The translations under genes were made by a program, and so were the position numbers. From contig CAIJZY010000016.1 of assembly GCA_903825285.1 (NCBI GenBank), forward strand, positions 1 through 64,000: a stretch of DNA of 64,000 nt, in the 5' to 3' direction. Source of the DNA: an uncultured Opitutia bacterium (lineage in GTDB: Bacteria; Verrucomicrobiota; Verrucomicrobiia; Opitutales; Opitutaceae). Shown here one piece after another: positions 1 through 7,065 of the stretch. Within the stretch, counting starts at the first letter, position 1. Every line of letters begins with the position of its first letter. The notes beneath the pieces are model-generated. The model was not told the DNA's origin, did not search any database, and worked only from the letters and a program-made list of their open reading frames with translations.

Positions 1-196
1 ACGGCGCCGGGTCGCCGGGCCGCCACGCGACGTCGCCCGACAGGCGCTCGCCGCGGAGGAACGAGCCCTCGGTGCCGTTGCTGATCCACGAGTGGTGGAC
101 GTCGATCACCAGGTCCTCCGGCCCCGGCTCGGGGCTGTCGAGCTCCTGGAAGGCGACCTGGTTGGGTCCGGTGAAGACGACGGCGTGGGATTTCAT
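1..196 (-). CDS. Zinc-type alcohol dehydrogenase-like protein (MDR), N-terminal part
   Basis: The gene is cut by the left edge; the first 65 codons are visible. The minus-strand ATG at 196 opens a protein beginning MKSHAVVFTGPNQVAF, followed by a segment reading ELDSPEPGPEDLVIDV and then SNGTEGSFLRGE. This is the usual N-terminus of medium-chain dehydrogenases/reductases (GroES-like domain): a first strand starting MKA-type, a P-G-P-x-(D/E)-V turn, and an S-x-G-T-E segment where Zn-dependent members carry C-x-G-T-D. The first zinc Cys position therefore appears to be Asn/Ser, as in the BchC/2-desacetyl-bacteriochlorophyllide-type and related non-Cys MDR branches; the substrate cannot be told from this fragment. 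It starts 21 bp after the stop of the upstream hydrolase on the same strand, so the two are probably co-transcribed. Confidence 0.75.
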   Translation of the reverse strand, partial: MKSHAVVFTGPNQVAFQELDSPEPGPEDLVIDVHHSWISNGTEGSFLRGERLSGDVAWRPGDPAP

Positions 197-217
197 GCGC
201 GAGGGGCAGCCACCAGC

Positions 218-1288
218 CTAGCGGGCGGCGGCGGGGGAACCAGTGGATTTCTGCAGCGCCCGGACGAGGAACTCGATCCCGGCCGGGCCGGGGTTGAACT
301 CGTGGTGGCCGGAAAACACCATGAATCGGAAACGCGCGCCCTGACCGACGCCGCGGTAGAGCCGGCGGAGCCCGGCCGCCTCGCGCCGGGCGCCCGGCGG
401 CGTGAACAGCTCGTCGCGGTCCGCGACCTCGAGCCACAGCGGCCGCGGGCAGACCAGCGCGCCGAGCTCGGCGTCGAGGAGCGAGCCCGCGGGTCCCGCC
501 GGGAGCGCGGGCGGCGCCGGATAGGTGTGGCGGTCGTTGAAGAAACCCGACGCGAGCACGGCGCGGATCCGCCGGTCGAGCGCGGCCGCGTAGAGTCCGA
601 AGCAGGCGCCGTATGAAAGTCCGGCGAGCCCCACGGGCGCGCGGCGGAGTTCCGGGAGGGCAAGCGCGGCGTCGAGCGCCCGCCGCATCGCCAGCACCTG
701 CAGGGCGGGGCAGGAGCCGCCGAGCAGCCGCAGGCGCGGATCCAGTTTCTCCTGAAAGTACGCGGGACGGTCCGACTCACCCCACATCGGCAGCTGCGGC
801 ACCAGCACCGCGCAGCCGCGGCGGCGGAACCGTGCGACCAGGTCACGGTAATTCGTCGAGGGGCGTCCGAGGCCCGAGATCACCTCGACGAGCCCGAGCC
901 CGCCGTGCTGCGCGAGGACGAGCGGCGCGGGTTTTCCGGAGCGGGGCAGGAACAGCAGGGCGAAGGCGGCGTAGCGGCCGGTGACGCCGAAGCGCACCAG
1001 CCGGATCTCACCGAGCGCATCGCGGCCGAGTTTTTCCCAGCGCGGTTTCATGCGTGCCGGCGTGCCGCCGACGAGTGGCCAGCCCAGCTGGACGGTCAGG
1101 CGGGCGGTGGCTTTTTCCTGCCAGCTGCCGAGCCGGCCGGGAGTGGGCCAGGCGGAGCGGCGGCGGCGGTCGGACAGCCGGCGCTGGGCGCGCAGCTCCT
1201 GCTCGAGCGAGGCGACCAGCCGGGCGCGTTCCGTCCGGAGGCGGGCCGCCGCGCGGGCGGAAAAGGCGGGGATTCGCGGGGTCGGCAT
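218..1288 (-). CDS. Alpha/beta hydrolase (dienelactone hydrolase / acetyl-xylan-esterase-like)
   Basis: A 356-aa protein from the ATG at 1288. The reading frame is open up to a TTG at 1372, but that would add a Pro/Gly-rich stretch with no family character, so I prefer the ATG. The core holds an alpha/beta-hydrolase fold: an oxyanion-type LVLAQHGG strand-turn near residue 123, the nucleophile elbow GLSYGA with Ser225, a candidate acid in EVADRDELFTP (Asp290 or Asp292), and the base in SGHHEFNP (His328/329). The S-D-H order and spacing match esterases of the dienelactone hydrolase/AXE superfamily. The N-terminal ~70 residues are Arg-rich and helical, with no signal peptide, so it is likely cytoplasmic. 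It lies immediately upstream of, and in the same direction as, the partial dehydrogenase gene; a shared catabolic step is possible but unproven. Confidence 0.8.
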   Translation of the reverse strand: MPTPRIPAFSARAAARLRTERARLVASLEQELRAQRRLSDRRRRSAWPTPGRLGSWQEKATARLTVQLGWPLVGGTPARMKPRWEKLGRDALGEIRLVRFGVTGRYAAFALLFLPRSGKPAPLVLAQHGGLGLVEVISGLGRPSTNYRDLVARFRRRGCAVLVPQLPMWGESDRPAYFQEKLDPRLRLLGGSCPALQVLAMRRALDAALALPELRRAPVGLAGLSYGACFGLYAAALDRRIRAVLASGFFNDRHTYPAPPALPAGPAGSLLDAELGALVCPRPLWLEVADRDELFTPPGARREAAGLRRLYRGVGQGARFRFMVFSGHHEFNPGPAGIEFLVRALQKSTGSPAAAR

Positions 1289-1416
1289 CGGGGGCGGAGC
1301 GAGTCCGATACGCGGAGCCGCCGTTGGGGGCAAGCCGCGAGCGCCGGGGATTTTGCCCGGACCGCCCGACAAAAGATTGCCCTCGGGCGGCCGGGCGATT
1401 CATTCGGGCCCCACGC

Positions 1417-3210
1417 ATGAGTGAAACATCCGCGCCGAGGCGCTGGCTACCCGCCCTCGGATCCCCCGCCTATCATCTGCTGCTCGCCATCGTGGCGATC
1501 TTCATCCTGGGCCCGCTCGGCGGCATTTCTGCCGCCTTCATGAACTTCTCCATCGGGTTCTTCATCGGCGGCCAGGTCCTGGCCGGCATCCTCGGCAGCG
1601 TGGTCACCCTGCCGTACGGCCCCGAGGGCAAGCACGGCGCGAATTACATCCAGACGATGGCCTCCTCCGTCGCCGGCATGTGCGCGATGGCCGTGCTCGT
1701 CCAGGCGATGGTCTGGCTCGACCTCCCCGAGCCGCCGATGTGGCAGCTCGTCCTCTATTTCATGTGCATCGGCATGTTCGGCGTCGGCCTGGGCATGCTC
1801 TACACGCCGCTGCTGGTGGACCGCATGCAGCTCGCCTTCCCGTCCGGCTACGCCGTCGCGAACATCCTGCGCGCGCTGACCGACACGAGCCTGCTCAAGC
1901 GTTCCATCGCCAAGCTCGGCGGCGGCATGGTCACCGGTTATGTCGTCGGGCTCGGCGCGCTCAAGGTCGCGGCCATGGAGACGCTCGGCGTGTCCGCCTC
2001 CACCGTCGGCGCGGGCATGATCGTCGGCGCGCGGATCGCGCTGCCGGCGCTCGTCACCGGGCTCATCGGCCTGGCGCTGAAGCCCCGCCTCGTGGAGATG
2101 GGCTGGATGCAGGCGGGCGACCCCTACCGCAAGATCGGCTTCATCATCGCCCTCGGCACCATCCTCGGCGCGGCCGGGCTCGATATCACCCTCATCCTCA
2201 TCCAGGCGGTGCGGAAATACATCCGCGAGTCGGGCGCCCCGGTGGCCGACGCCCCCGACTGGAAGCGCGTCAACATGGTGCGGCTCGTCCTCTGGATCCT
2301 GTTCTGGGGCGCGGCCACCGTCTTCCTCGGCCACCAGCTGCTGCACCAGCCCGTGTTCTTCCTGATGGTCGCGCTGGCGCTCTGCTTCGTGTTCGTCCTC
2401 GTCAACGGCATCTCCCAAGGCATCTCCGACTGGAACCCCATCTCCAGCGCGTTCGTGATGTCGGTGTTCATCCTCGCGGCACTGGGGCTGAAGGACGCGG
2501 GCGTGGGCCTGATGTGCGCCTCCATCCTGCTGATCGCGTGCAGCGAAGGCGGCGACATGCAGCAGGACCGCTCGACCGGCTGGCGCCTCGGCACCAACCG
2601 CGTAGTGCAGTTCCGCTACCAGGTGATCGGCATCGCGCTCGGCGCGGTGCTGGCCGTGGTGCTGGCGAAGGTCTTCATGGCCGCGTACCCCATCCTGCGC
2701 GCCAACCAGTTCGCCAACCCGCACCTCGCGGGCGCGCAGCAGTGGCAGTCGGCCATGACCTACAAGTTCGTCGGCGCGCTCAAGGGCATCACCACCGCGC
2801 AGCCGCACGTGATCACCGCCCTGAAGCTCGGCCTCGCGATCGGCCTCGGCCTCGAGATCGTGCGCAAGCTGCTCCGGATGAACCGGCGCTACGTCGCGTT
2901 CGCCACCGGCACGCGCGCCGGGCGCGTCACGGACTTCATTGTCGACGCCTTCCTCCTCTCCAGCCCCTACGCCTCGTCCTTCGGCGGCTTCGTCGAGATC
3001 CCCACGCTGCTGTGGTGGTCGGCCGGCGGCATCATCGGCTCGCTCTACGACGTCTGGCAGGACCGCCACAAGGCCGCCCGGCCGGCCGGCGAGCCCGAGC
3101 TCTCGTCCGACATGAGCACGACCTCGCTTGTGGGCGGCGGCCTCATCGCCGGCGACTCGCTCGCCGCGCTGAGCGTGGGCATCTACGGACTCCTCCAGGT
3201 CATATTCTGA
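1417..3210 (+). CDS. OPT family oligopeptide transporter
   Basis: A 597-aa polytopic inner-membrane protein. The ATG at 1417 is chosen because the first membrane segment (around residues 12-40, LLLAIVAIFILGPLGGISAA) follows it directly; the open frame upstream is Arg/Gly-rich and antisense to the neighbouring hydrolase. About 14-16 hydrophobic segments are visible. Family marks of OPT/YSL-type secondary transporters are present: a P-E-G-x-H-G-A-N-Y-I-Q segment before a helix (residues ~68-78), an acidic-aromatic loop near SDWNPIS, and a GGDMQQDRSTG-like loop (residues ~377-387). Bacterial OPTs import small peptides or metal chelates by proton symport; substrate cannot be assigned here. It is a single gene, divergent from the hydrolase/dehydrogenase pair (about 128 bp between starts), followed by a palindromic repeat. 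Confidence 0.9.
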   Translation: MSETSAPRRWLPALGSPAYHLLLAIVAIFILGPLGGISAAFMNFSIGFFIGGQVLAGILGSVVTLPYGPEGKHGANYIQTMASSVAGMCAMAVLVQAMVWLDLPEPPMWQLVLYFMCIGMFGVGLGMLYTPLLVDRMQLAFPSGYAVANILRALTDTSLLKRSIAKLGGGMVTGYVVGLGALKVAAMETLGVSASTVGAGMIVGARIALPALVTGLIGLALKPRLVEMGWMQAGDPYRKIGFIIALGTILGAAGLDITLILIQAVRKYIRESGAPVADAPDWKRVNMVRLVLWILFWGAATVFLGHQLLHQPVFFLMVALALCFVFVLVNGISQGISDWNPISSAFVMSVFILAALGLKDAGVGLMCASILLIACSEGGDMQQDRSTGWRLGTNRVVQFRYQVIGIALGAVLAVVLAKVFMAAYPILRANQFANPHLAGAQQWQSAMTYKFVGALKGITTAQPHVITALKLGLAIGLGLEIVRKLLRMNRRYVAFATGTRAGRVTDFIVDAFLLSSPYASSFGGFVEIPTLLWWSAGGIIGSLYDVWQDRHKAARPAGEPELSSDMSTTSLVGGGLIAGDSLAALSVGIYGLLQVIF

Positions 3211-3245
3211 GCCGGGCGCTCCGCGGGAAAACCGTGGAGGTTGGA

Positions 3246-3392
3246 CCACGAAGCACACGAAGACTGCGCCTTCGCGCGCTTTGCGGTCTTGGCGGTGACA
3301 GAAAATTCTCATCATACCATTTACCGCTAAGCACGCGAAGGCCGCGAAGCCTATCCAACTCAGGCTTCGTGTGCTTCGTGCCTTTCGTGGTG
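3246..3392. repeat. CCACGAAG-type palindromic intergenic repeat, copy 1
   Basis: The left arm carries CCACGAAGCACACGAAG and the right arm its inverse, CTTCGTGTGCTTCGTGCC followed by TTTCGTGGTG. Between them are two inner arms of a second motif (GCGGTCTTGGCGGTGAC and TTACCGCTAAGCACGCGAAG). The whole element can fold as a long imperfect hairpin. It begins 35 bp after the OPT stop codon. Related copies are at 4523-4672, 5956-6111 and 43943-44023. The element is non-coding: the short ORFs across it are artefacts of the repeat. Confidence 0.8.
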
Positions 3393-3410
3393 AAAACATC
3401 CGGATGGATT

Positions 3411-3438
3411 GATCGCGGAGGCGCGGAGGTGCGGAAGC
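3411..3438. repeat. GCGGAGGCGCGGAGG-type short repeat
   Basis: A tandem run of the unit GCGGAGG (GATCGCGGAGGCGCGGAGG, then TGCGGAAG). The inverse version (TTTCCGCGCCTCCGCGCTTC) appears at 4475-4505, and a related pair of arms brackets 23704-23802. It is a second repeat family that tends to sit beside the CCACGAAG element. From here to 3522 I see nothing else recognisable. Confidence 0.6.
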
Positions 3439-3522
3439 CGAGCCGTGCTATGAATCCGCAAGATATGCGGCGCAAATTCGTCCCCGCGGTGCGATACTGC
3501 CGGCGTTCAACCCAGGCAGGTC

Positions 3523-3792
3523 ATGAAAACTCGACCGCAACAGGGCGCGGCTCCCTTCCTTCGGCCGCCTGACGACACGCTGCGCGAGGATGTCATGTCA
3601 CCGCATACCTCCGCGCAGCTGAACGGCCCGGCCCAGCTCCGGCCGCATCCGTACCCGGCGCACGACAAGCGTCCCGACGTGGCCGCCGGCGCCGCGCCGC
3701 AGCGCACCCGCGCGCGCCAGATGGCGCCCCGCACCGCGCTGGACTGCCATGTGCGGGTGCCGCGCCGTCCGCCCAGCGTGCCCGAGGAGTAA
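3523..3792 (+). CDS. Small proline/arginine-rich hypothetical protein
   Basis: An 89-aa open frame starting at ATG 3523, preceded by a purine-rich AGGCAGG 3 bp upstream that could serve as a ribosome site. Codon third positions are strongly G/C, as in real genes here, but any frame in this GC-rich DNA tends to show that. The product is rich in Pro, Arg and Ala, with no membrane segment, signal peptide or family motif. It ends 66 bp before the isochorismatase-fold gene in the same direction. It may be spurious; no function is proposed. Confidence 0.3.
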   Translation: MKTRPQQGAAPFLRPPDDTLREDVMSPHTSAQLNGPAQLRPHPYPAHDKRPDVAAGAAPQRTRARQMAPRTALDCHVRVPRRPPSVPEE

Positions 3793-3858
3793 ACCGGCGC
3801 CATTGCCCTTGCCGGGGCAGGGGACGGTGAGCATCGTCGCGGCACGCTGCGGCGCCCC

Positions 3859-4422
3859 ATGACCCCACTCGTCCTCGATCCCGCCACCACCGCGCTGGTC
3901 CTCATTGATCTCCAGCAGGGCATCACCTCGCTGCCGGTCACGCCCCGTTCCGGCGCGGAGGTCGTGGCGAATGCCGGGCGGCTGCTGGCGCGCGGCCGCG
4001 AGCGCGGATTGACGGTGGTGCTGGTGCAGGTCGGCTTTCTCGGGGACCAGGACCGGCTCAATCTGCCCGTCGACACGCCGGCGCCCGGGCGTCCGAGCCG
4101 CGGCGGGCTGCTGCCGGAGCTGGGCCCGAAGGAGGGCGACATCATGATCACGAAGCGCCAGTGGGGCGCTTTCTACGGCACGGAGCTGGACCTGCAGCTG
4201 CGGCGGCGCGGCATCCGCACGATCGTGCTCGGCGGCATCGCGACGAACTTCGGCGTCGAGTCGACGGCCCGCGACGCCTACGAGCGCGGCTACGCCCAGG
4301 TCTTTGCCGAGGATGCGATGAGCAGCGTCAACGCCGAGGGCCACCGGTTCACCGTCAGCGTGGTCTTCCCCCGGATCGGCCGCGTCCGCTCGACCGACGA
4401 GATCCTCGCCGCGCTCGCCTGA
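3859..4422 (+). CDS. Isochorismatase-fold hydrolase lacking the nucleophilic cysteine (YecD-like)
   Basis: A 187-aa protein with the Rossmann-like isochorismatase/cysteine-hydrolase fold. Two of three catalytic positions are present: Asp17 in LVLIDLQQG and Lys99 in MITKRQWGAF. The third, normally Cys in a T-N-x-C-V-x-x-T motif, is Gly132 in IATNFGVESTARDA. Gly at this point is known in true isochorismatases (EntB type) and in E. coli YecD-like proteins, which cannot act as Cys hydrolases (nicotinamidase, N-carbamoylsarcosine amidase). A vinyl-ether hydrolase or other non-thiol activity is therefore more likely than an amidase. No siderophore or menaquinone gene is adjacent, so the substrate is open. 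It is probably monocistronic: a repeat cluster follows directly. Confidence 0.85.
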   Translation: MTPLVLDPATTALVLIDLQQGITSLPVTPRSGAEVVANAGRLLARGRERGLTVVLVQVGFLGDQDRLNLPVDTPAPGRPSRGGLLPELGPKEGDIMITKRQWGAFYGTELDLQLRRRGIRTIVLGGIATNFGVESTARDAYERGYAQVFAEDAMSSVNAEGHRFTVSVVFPRIGRVRSTDEILAALA

Positions 4423-4435
4423 CCGGGCCTGAATC

Positions 4436-4505
4436 CACCACGAAGGGCACGAGGTTCGGTTCAGCAGGTGATCCGGTTTCCGCGCCTCCGCGCTTCCGCG
4501 ATCAA
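4436..4505. repeat. Partial CCACGAAG arm plus GCGGAGG-type inverse arm
   Basis: A left half-arm CCACCACGAAGGGCACGAGG (4436-4455) without its partner is followed at 4475-4505 by the inverse of the GCGGAGG unit seen at 3411-3438 (TTTCCGCGCCTCCGCGCTTC). This suggests an older, decayed copy next to the intact one at 4523. Confidence 0.55.
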
Positions 4506-4522
4506 TTTCTCAGGGTGGGTTG

Positions 4523-4672
4523 CACCACGAAGCGCACGAAGAACAGGCTTGGTCGGCCTTCGCGGTCTTCGCGTGCTTGGCGGTGGATGGTTTGGCAAGA
4601 AATCCCTTTCACCGCCAAGGCCGCAAAGCGCGCGAAGGCGCCGACTTCGTGTGCTTCGTGCCCTTCGTGGTG
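4523..4672. repeat. CCACGAAG-type palindromic intergenic repeat, copy 2
   Basis: It has the same architecture as copy 1: CACCACGAAGCGCACGAAG on the left, CTTCGTGTGCTTCGTGCCC then TTCGTGGTG on the right, and inner arms GTGCTTGGCGGTGG and CACCGCCAAGGCCGC. Together with 4436-4505 it fills nearly all of the 356-bp gap between the isochorismatase-fold gene and the next membrane-protein gene; the remaining ~100 bp before 4779 show no clear signal. Confidence 0.8.
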
Positions 4673-4778
4673 AATATAATCCGGATCCTCGAGATGACTT
4701 CGGCCTGAAGCGCCTTGAAGAACTGGCCGTGGCCGCTATGCCCCCTGCAGGGACCGAGCCGATGCCACACCCCATGCG

Positions 4779-5924
4779 ATGAACGCCCCGCCTGCCGCCG
4801 ACGTGCGCGACTACGGTCCGCGGATCCTGCCGCACCTGCTGCTGCTGGGACTGCAGGCGAATCTGGCCGTGCTGTTCTGGCTCGGGCTCTGGCAGCTCCT
4901 GCCCGGCCTGCTGCTCGGCCAGGAGGAAGGGGAGCTCTTGGCGATCGTCGCGGGACTGGCGCTGCTCATGGCGGTGTTGTTCGCCCTGTCGGCGCTGGCC
5001 GCCTCGCGGCGATTCACGCTGCTCTTCCAGCATCCGCGGCTCCGGCTGGCCCCGGACGGGATTCAGGTGCGCTGGTACCGCCTCGGCTGGCGGGCGCTGC
5101 TGCGGCCCAGGTTTGCCTGGGAGGAGCGACGGGTGCCCTGGGCCGAGTTCCGCGGCTGCCGCATTGAACGGATCGAGTTCCCGGAGTTCGTCCCGTGGCG
5201 CAAGCACCTCATCGTCGCCACCGCCGGCCCGGAGATTCCCCTGACCTGGGGCATGTTCGAGCCGAGCGTGGAAACCCTGCAGCGGGACCTCCTCGACTAC
5301 CTCCAGCTCAGCGTCCGGCGGGCGGACCGCGAGGCGGCGCGGGTGCCCCAGCTGCAGCGGCTGCTGTACCGGCAGCCGGTGGCGCTGCGGTGCATTCGCC
5401 TGGGCCGGAGCGAGGTTTTTCTCTCGATCATCGGCCTGCTGGTGGTCGCGGCGTACTTCGTCGTGCATTTTGGCCCGTCGCTCGGCTACCTCCGCGCGCT
5501 GGAGCTGTACGTGGTGCTGGCGGCCGTGGGCCTGGTCATCGGCTATGTCATCTGGCGGCGGTGGGTCGGCGCCACGCGGTTCATCGAGCTGCGCGAGGGC
5601 GGACTCTCGCTCGGCCCGAGTGCCCAGGAGGCCCGGCTGATCGCGTGGGAGGAGATCGCCTTTGCGCGGGTGCACGATGTGCCGGGCGGGCTGGGGACCT
5701 CCCTGACCAAGCTGGAGCTGCGCCTGCGCGACGGCCGCGCCGTGTACATCCGGTCGCTGCCCGAGGCCGCGCAGCTGGCGGCGCTCCTCGACCCGCCCGC
5801 TGAACGCGTGCGCCGGGCCTGGGAGCTGATCAATGCGGGACGGCCCGCGCGGGCCGCGGCGCTGGAGGCCGGGCTGCTCGACGAGGACGTCGCGAAGCAC
5901 GCGATCGTGGCCGCGCGCCCCTGA
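4779..5924 (+). CDS. Hypothetical membrane protein with two TM-hairpin plus PH-like halves
   Basis: A 381-aa protein from ATG 4779. Two hydrophobic pairs are visible: residues ~18-38 and ~45-68, then ~208-228 and ~236-254. Each pair is followed by a soluble beta-rich stretch: HPRLRLAPDGIQVRWYRLGW (~88-107) and FIELREGGLSLGPSAQEARL (~267-286). The repeated pattern 'strand, G-(I/L)-x-(V/L), then a W-E-E-I/W-A-E-F turn' resembles bacterial PH-like (bPH) domains anchored by a membrane hairpin, so I read it as a duplicated unit. This is inference from pattern only; I do not recognise a named family. The N-terminus is cytoplasmic by charge. It is flanked by repeats on both sides and converges on the response-regulator gene at 6119. 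Confidence 0.7.
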   Translation: MNAPPAADVRDYGPRILPHLLLLGLQANLAVLFWLGLWQLLPGLLLGQEEGELLAIVAGLALLMAVLFALSALAASRRFTLLFQHPRLRLAPDGIQVRWYRLGWRALLRPRFAWEERRVPWAEFRGCRIERIEFPEFVPWRKHLIVATAGPEIPLTWGMFEPSVETLQRDLLDYLQLSVRRADREAARVPQLQRLLYRQPVALRCIRLGRSEVFLSIIGLLVVAAYFVVHFGPSLGYLRALELYVVLAAVGLVIGYVIWRRWVGATRFIELREGGLSLGPSAQEARLIAWEEIAFARVHDVPGGLGTSLTKLELRLRDGRAVYIRSLPEAAQLAALLDPPAERVRRAWELINAGRPARAAALEAGLLDEDVAKHAIVAARP

Positions 5925-5955
5925 GCGGGGCGGGTCGGGCCCGGTCCATTTGGCA

Positions 5956-6111
5956 CCACGAAGGGCACGAAGCCCACGAAGTTTATCCTTCGCGGCCTTG
6001 GCGGTGATATGGATTTCTCGTCAAGCCATCCATCGCCATGCGCGCGAAGAGCCCGAAGAGCGCGAAGGCCTGAAAGGCTTGGGCTTCGTGCGCTTCGTGT
6101 CCTTCGTAGTG
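5956..6111. repeat. CCACGAAG-type palindromic intergenic repeat, copy 3
   Basis: The left arm is CCACGAAGGGCACGAAGCCC; the right arm is CTTCGTGCGCTTCGTGTCC then TTCGTAGTGC. It fills the space between two convergent genes (stop codons at 5924 and 6119), a place where a bidirectional terminator would be expected. Small differences between arms (GTAGT instead of GTGGT) show some decay. Confidence 0.8.
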
Positions 6112-6118
6112 CAACACC

Positions 6119-6781
6119 TCACGAATGCACCGGCTTCCCGTTGTGCTGCGTGACCACGCGGGAGAAGCCGTGCTCGAGGGCGAACCGCGCGAGCTTGCCC
6201 GAGCCCGAGATGCCCAGCTTGCGCATGATGCGGCTGCGGTGGGTCTGCGCCGTCGTGTGCGAGATGCCCAGCCGCTGCGCGATCTCCTCGTCGGTCAGCG
6301 CCGCGCCGATCAGCGCCAGCACCGCGCACTCGCGCTCCGAGAGCAGGCGGCTGAAGTGGTCCGACTGCTCCTTCCGCGCCGCCTGCGCCTCGAGGAACGC
6401 CGGCGAGAAGTACCGCTCGCCGCGGCGCAGCGCCTCCACCGCCCGGCGCAGCGCCCCCAGCGACTGCGTGTTCTTGTCCAGGAATCCGTGCGCGCCGCTC
6501 CGCTCCACGCGGAAGAGGGTGTAGTCGTCCATGTGCGACGAGATCATCAGGAACCGCGCCGCCGGCGCGTGGATCCGCCCGTAGGCCGCCACCTCGAAGC
6601 CGTCGCAGCCCGGCAGGTGCAGGTCCAGCAGCACCAGTTCCGGCTGCAGCTGGTTGATCACCCGCTTGGCCTCGGGCCCCTCCCGCGCCTCGCCCACCAC
6701 CGGACATCCCAGCTCGAACACGCACGCCTTCCGGAGCAGCTCCAGAAACATCGCGTGGTCTTCAACAATTACGGTGCGCAT
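6119..6781 (-). CDS. NarL/FixJ-family response regulator
   Basis: A 220-aa protein from ATG 6781 (MRTVIVEDHAMFLELL). The N-terminal receiver domain shows the acidic pocket (E7, D8), phospho-acceptor Asp53 in LVLLDLHLPGCDG, a Ser/Thr position in LMISSH and the Lys in GFLDKNT. The C-terminal LuxR-type helix-turn-helix is seen in LLSERECAVLALI and DEEIAQRLGISHTTAQTH. It is a DNA-binding output regulator of a two-component system. The open frame reaches further upstream to 6997 but that part has no receiver homology. It is transcribed divergently from the haem chemoreceptor gene, with a 284-bp shared control region, suggesting that it belongs to the neighbouring signalling island. No cognate kinase is adjacent on the same strand. 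Confidence 0.9.
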   Translation of the reverse strand: MRTVIVEDHAMFLELLRKACVFELGCPVVGEAREGPEAKRVINQLQPELVLLDLHLPGCDGFEVAAYGRIHAPAARFLMISSHMDDYTLFRVERSGAHGFLDKNTQSLGALRRAVEALRRGERYFSPAFLEAQAARKEQSDHFSRLLSERECAVLALIGAALTDEEIAQRLGISHTTAQTHRSRIMRKLGISGSGKLARFALEHGFSRVVTQHNGKPVHS

Positions 6782-6838
6782 ATCGGTGGCATGAAGGTAT
6801 CCATATGAGCCGCTCGCACGGACGTTACGACAGTGTCG

Positions 6839-6858
6839 GATACATAGTTTTAAGTATC
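6839..6858. promoter_or_regulatory. AT-rich GATAC-N10-GTATC dyad in the divergent control region
   Basis: The perfect inverted pair GATAC / GTATC is separated by 10 bp (ATAGTTTTAA), within otherwise GC-rich DNA and 58 bp upstream of the response-regulator ATG. Placement and AT content fit an operator or a -10 region for the minus-strand gene. No known binding motif is matched. Confidence 0.35.
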
Positions 6859-7034
6859 TAGGGCGCGGGAGAAATTTTGCCCAATCGTCATCGGGATTCC
6901 GCACCCATCGGACGGGATAGGCCGTTGGGGTTACGCCCAGGCCGGTGGCGAGGGTGGGCGGGGCGGGCGCCCTCCGGCACTGAGTAGTAGTCCTCAATCG
7001 TGGCCGTGGGGCTCAAGCGGGCGGGGTTGCAACC

Positions 7035-7049
7035 GTATGGTACCCATAC
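7035..7049. promoter_or_regulatory. Palindromic GTATGG-TACCCATAC site upstream of the chemoreceptor
   Basis: GTATGGTACCCATAC is a near-palindrome ending 16 bp before the chemoreceptor ATG. It contains TACCCAT, which fits the heptamer consensus bound by NarL-type regulators (TACYYMT), with a degenerate copy in inverse orientation. A NarL/FixJ regulator is encoded divergently, so an auto-/cross-regulatory site is possible. This is inference from a short motif. Confidence 0.3.
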
Positions 7050-7065
7050 CCCCCATCGTCATTTC

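Noticed and set aside
1289-1372. N-terminal extension of the alpha/beta hydrolase to TTG 1372
   Set aside because: Pro/Gly-rich residues with no homology and no ribosome site; ATG 1288 is simpler.
1447-3399. A 650-aa open frame on the minus strand, opposite the OPT transporter
   Set aside because: Its sequence is a run of His/Asp/Glu/Ala typical of antisense of membrane-protein genes; no family motif.
3593-3868. A 91-aa minus-strand frame near the isochorismatase-fold gene
   Set aside because: Cys/Arg-rich, overlaps the plus-strand gene start, no ribosome site or motif.
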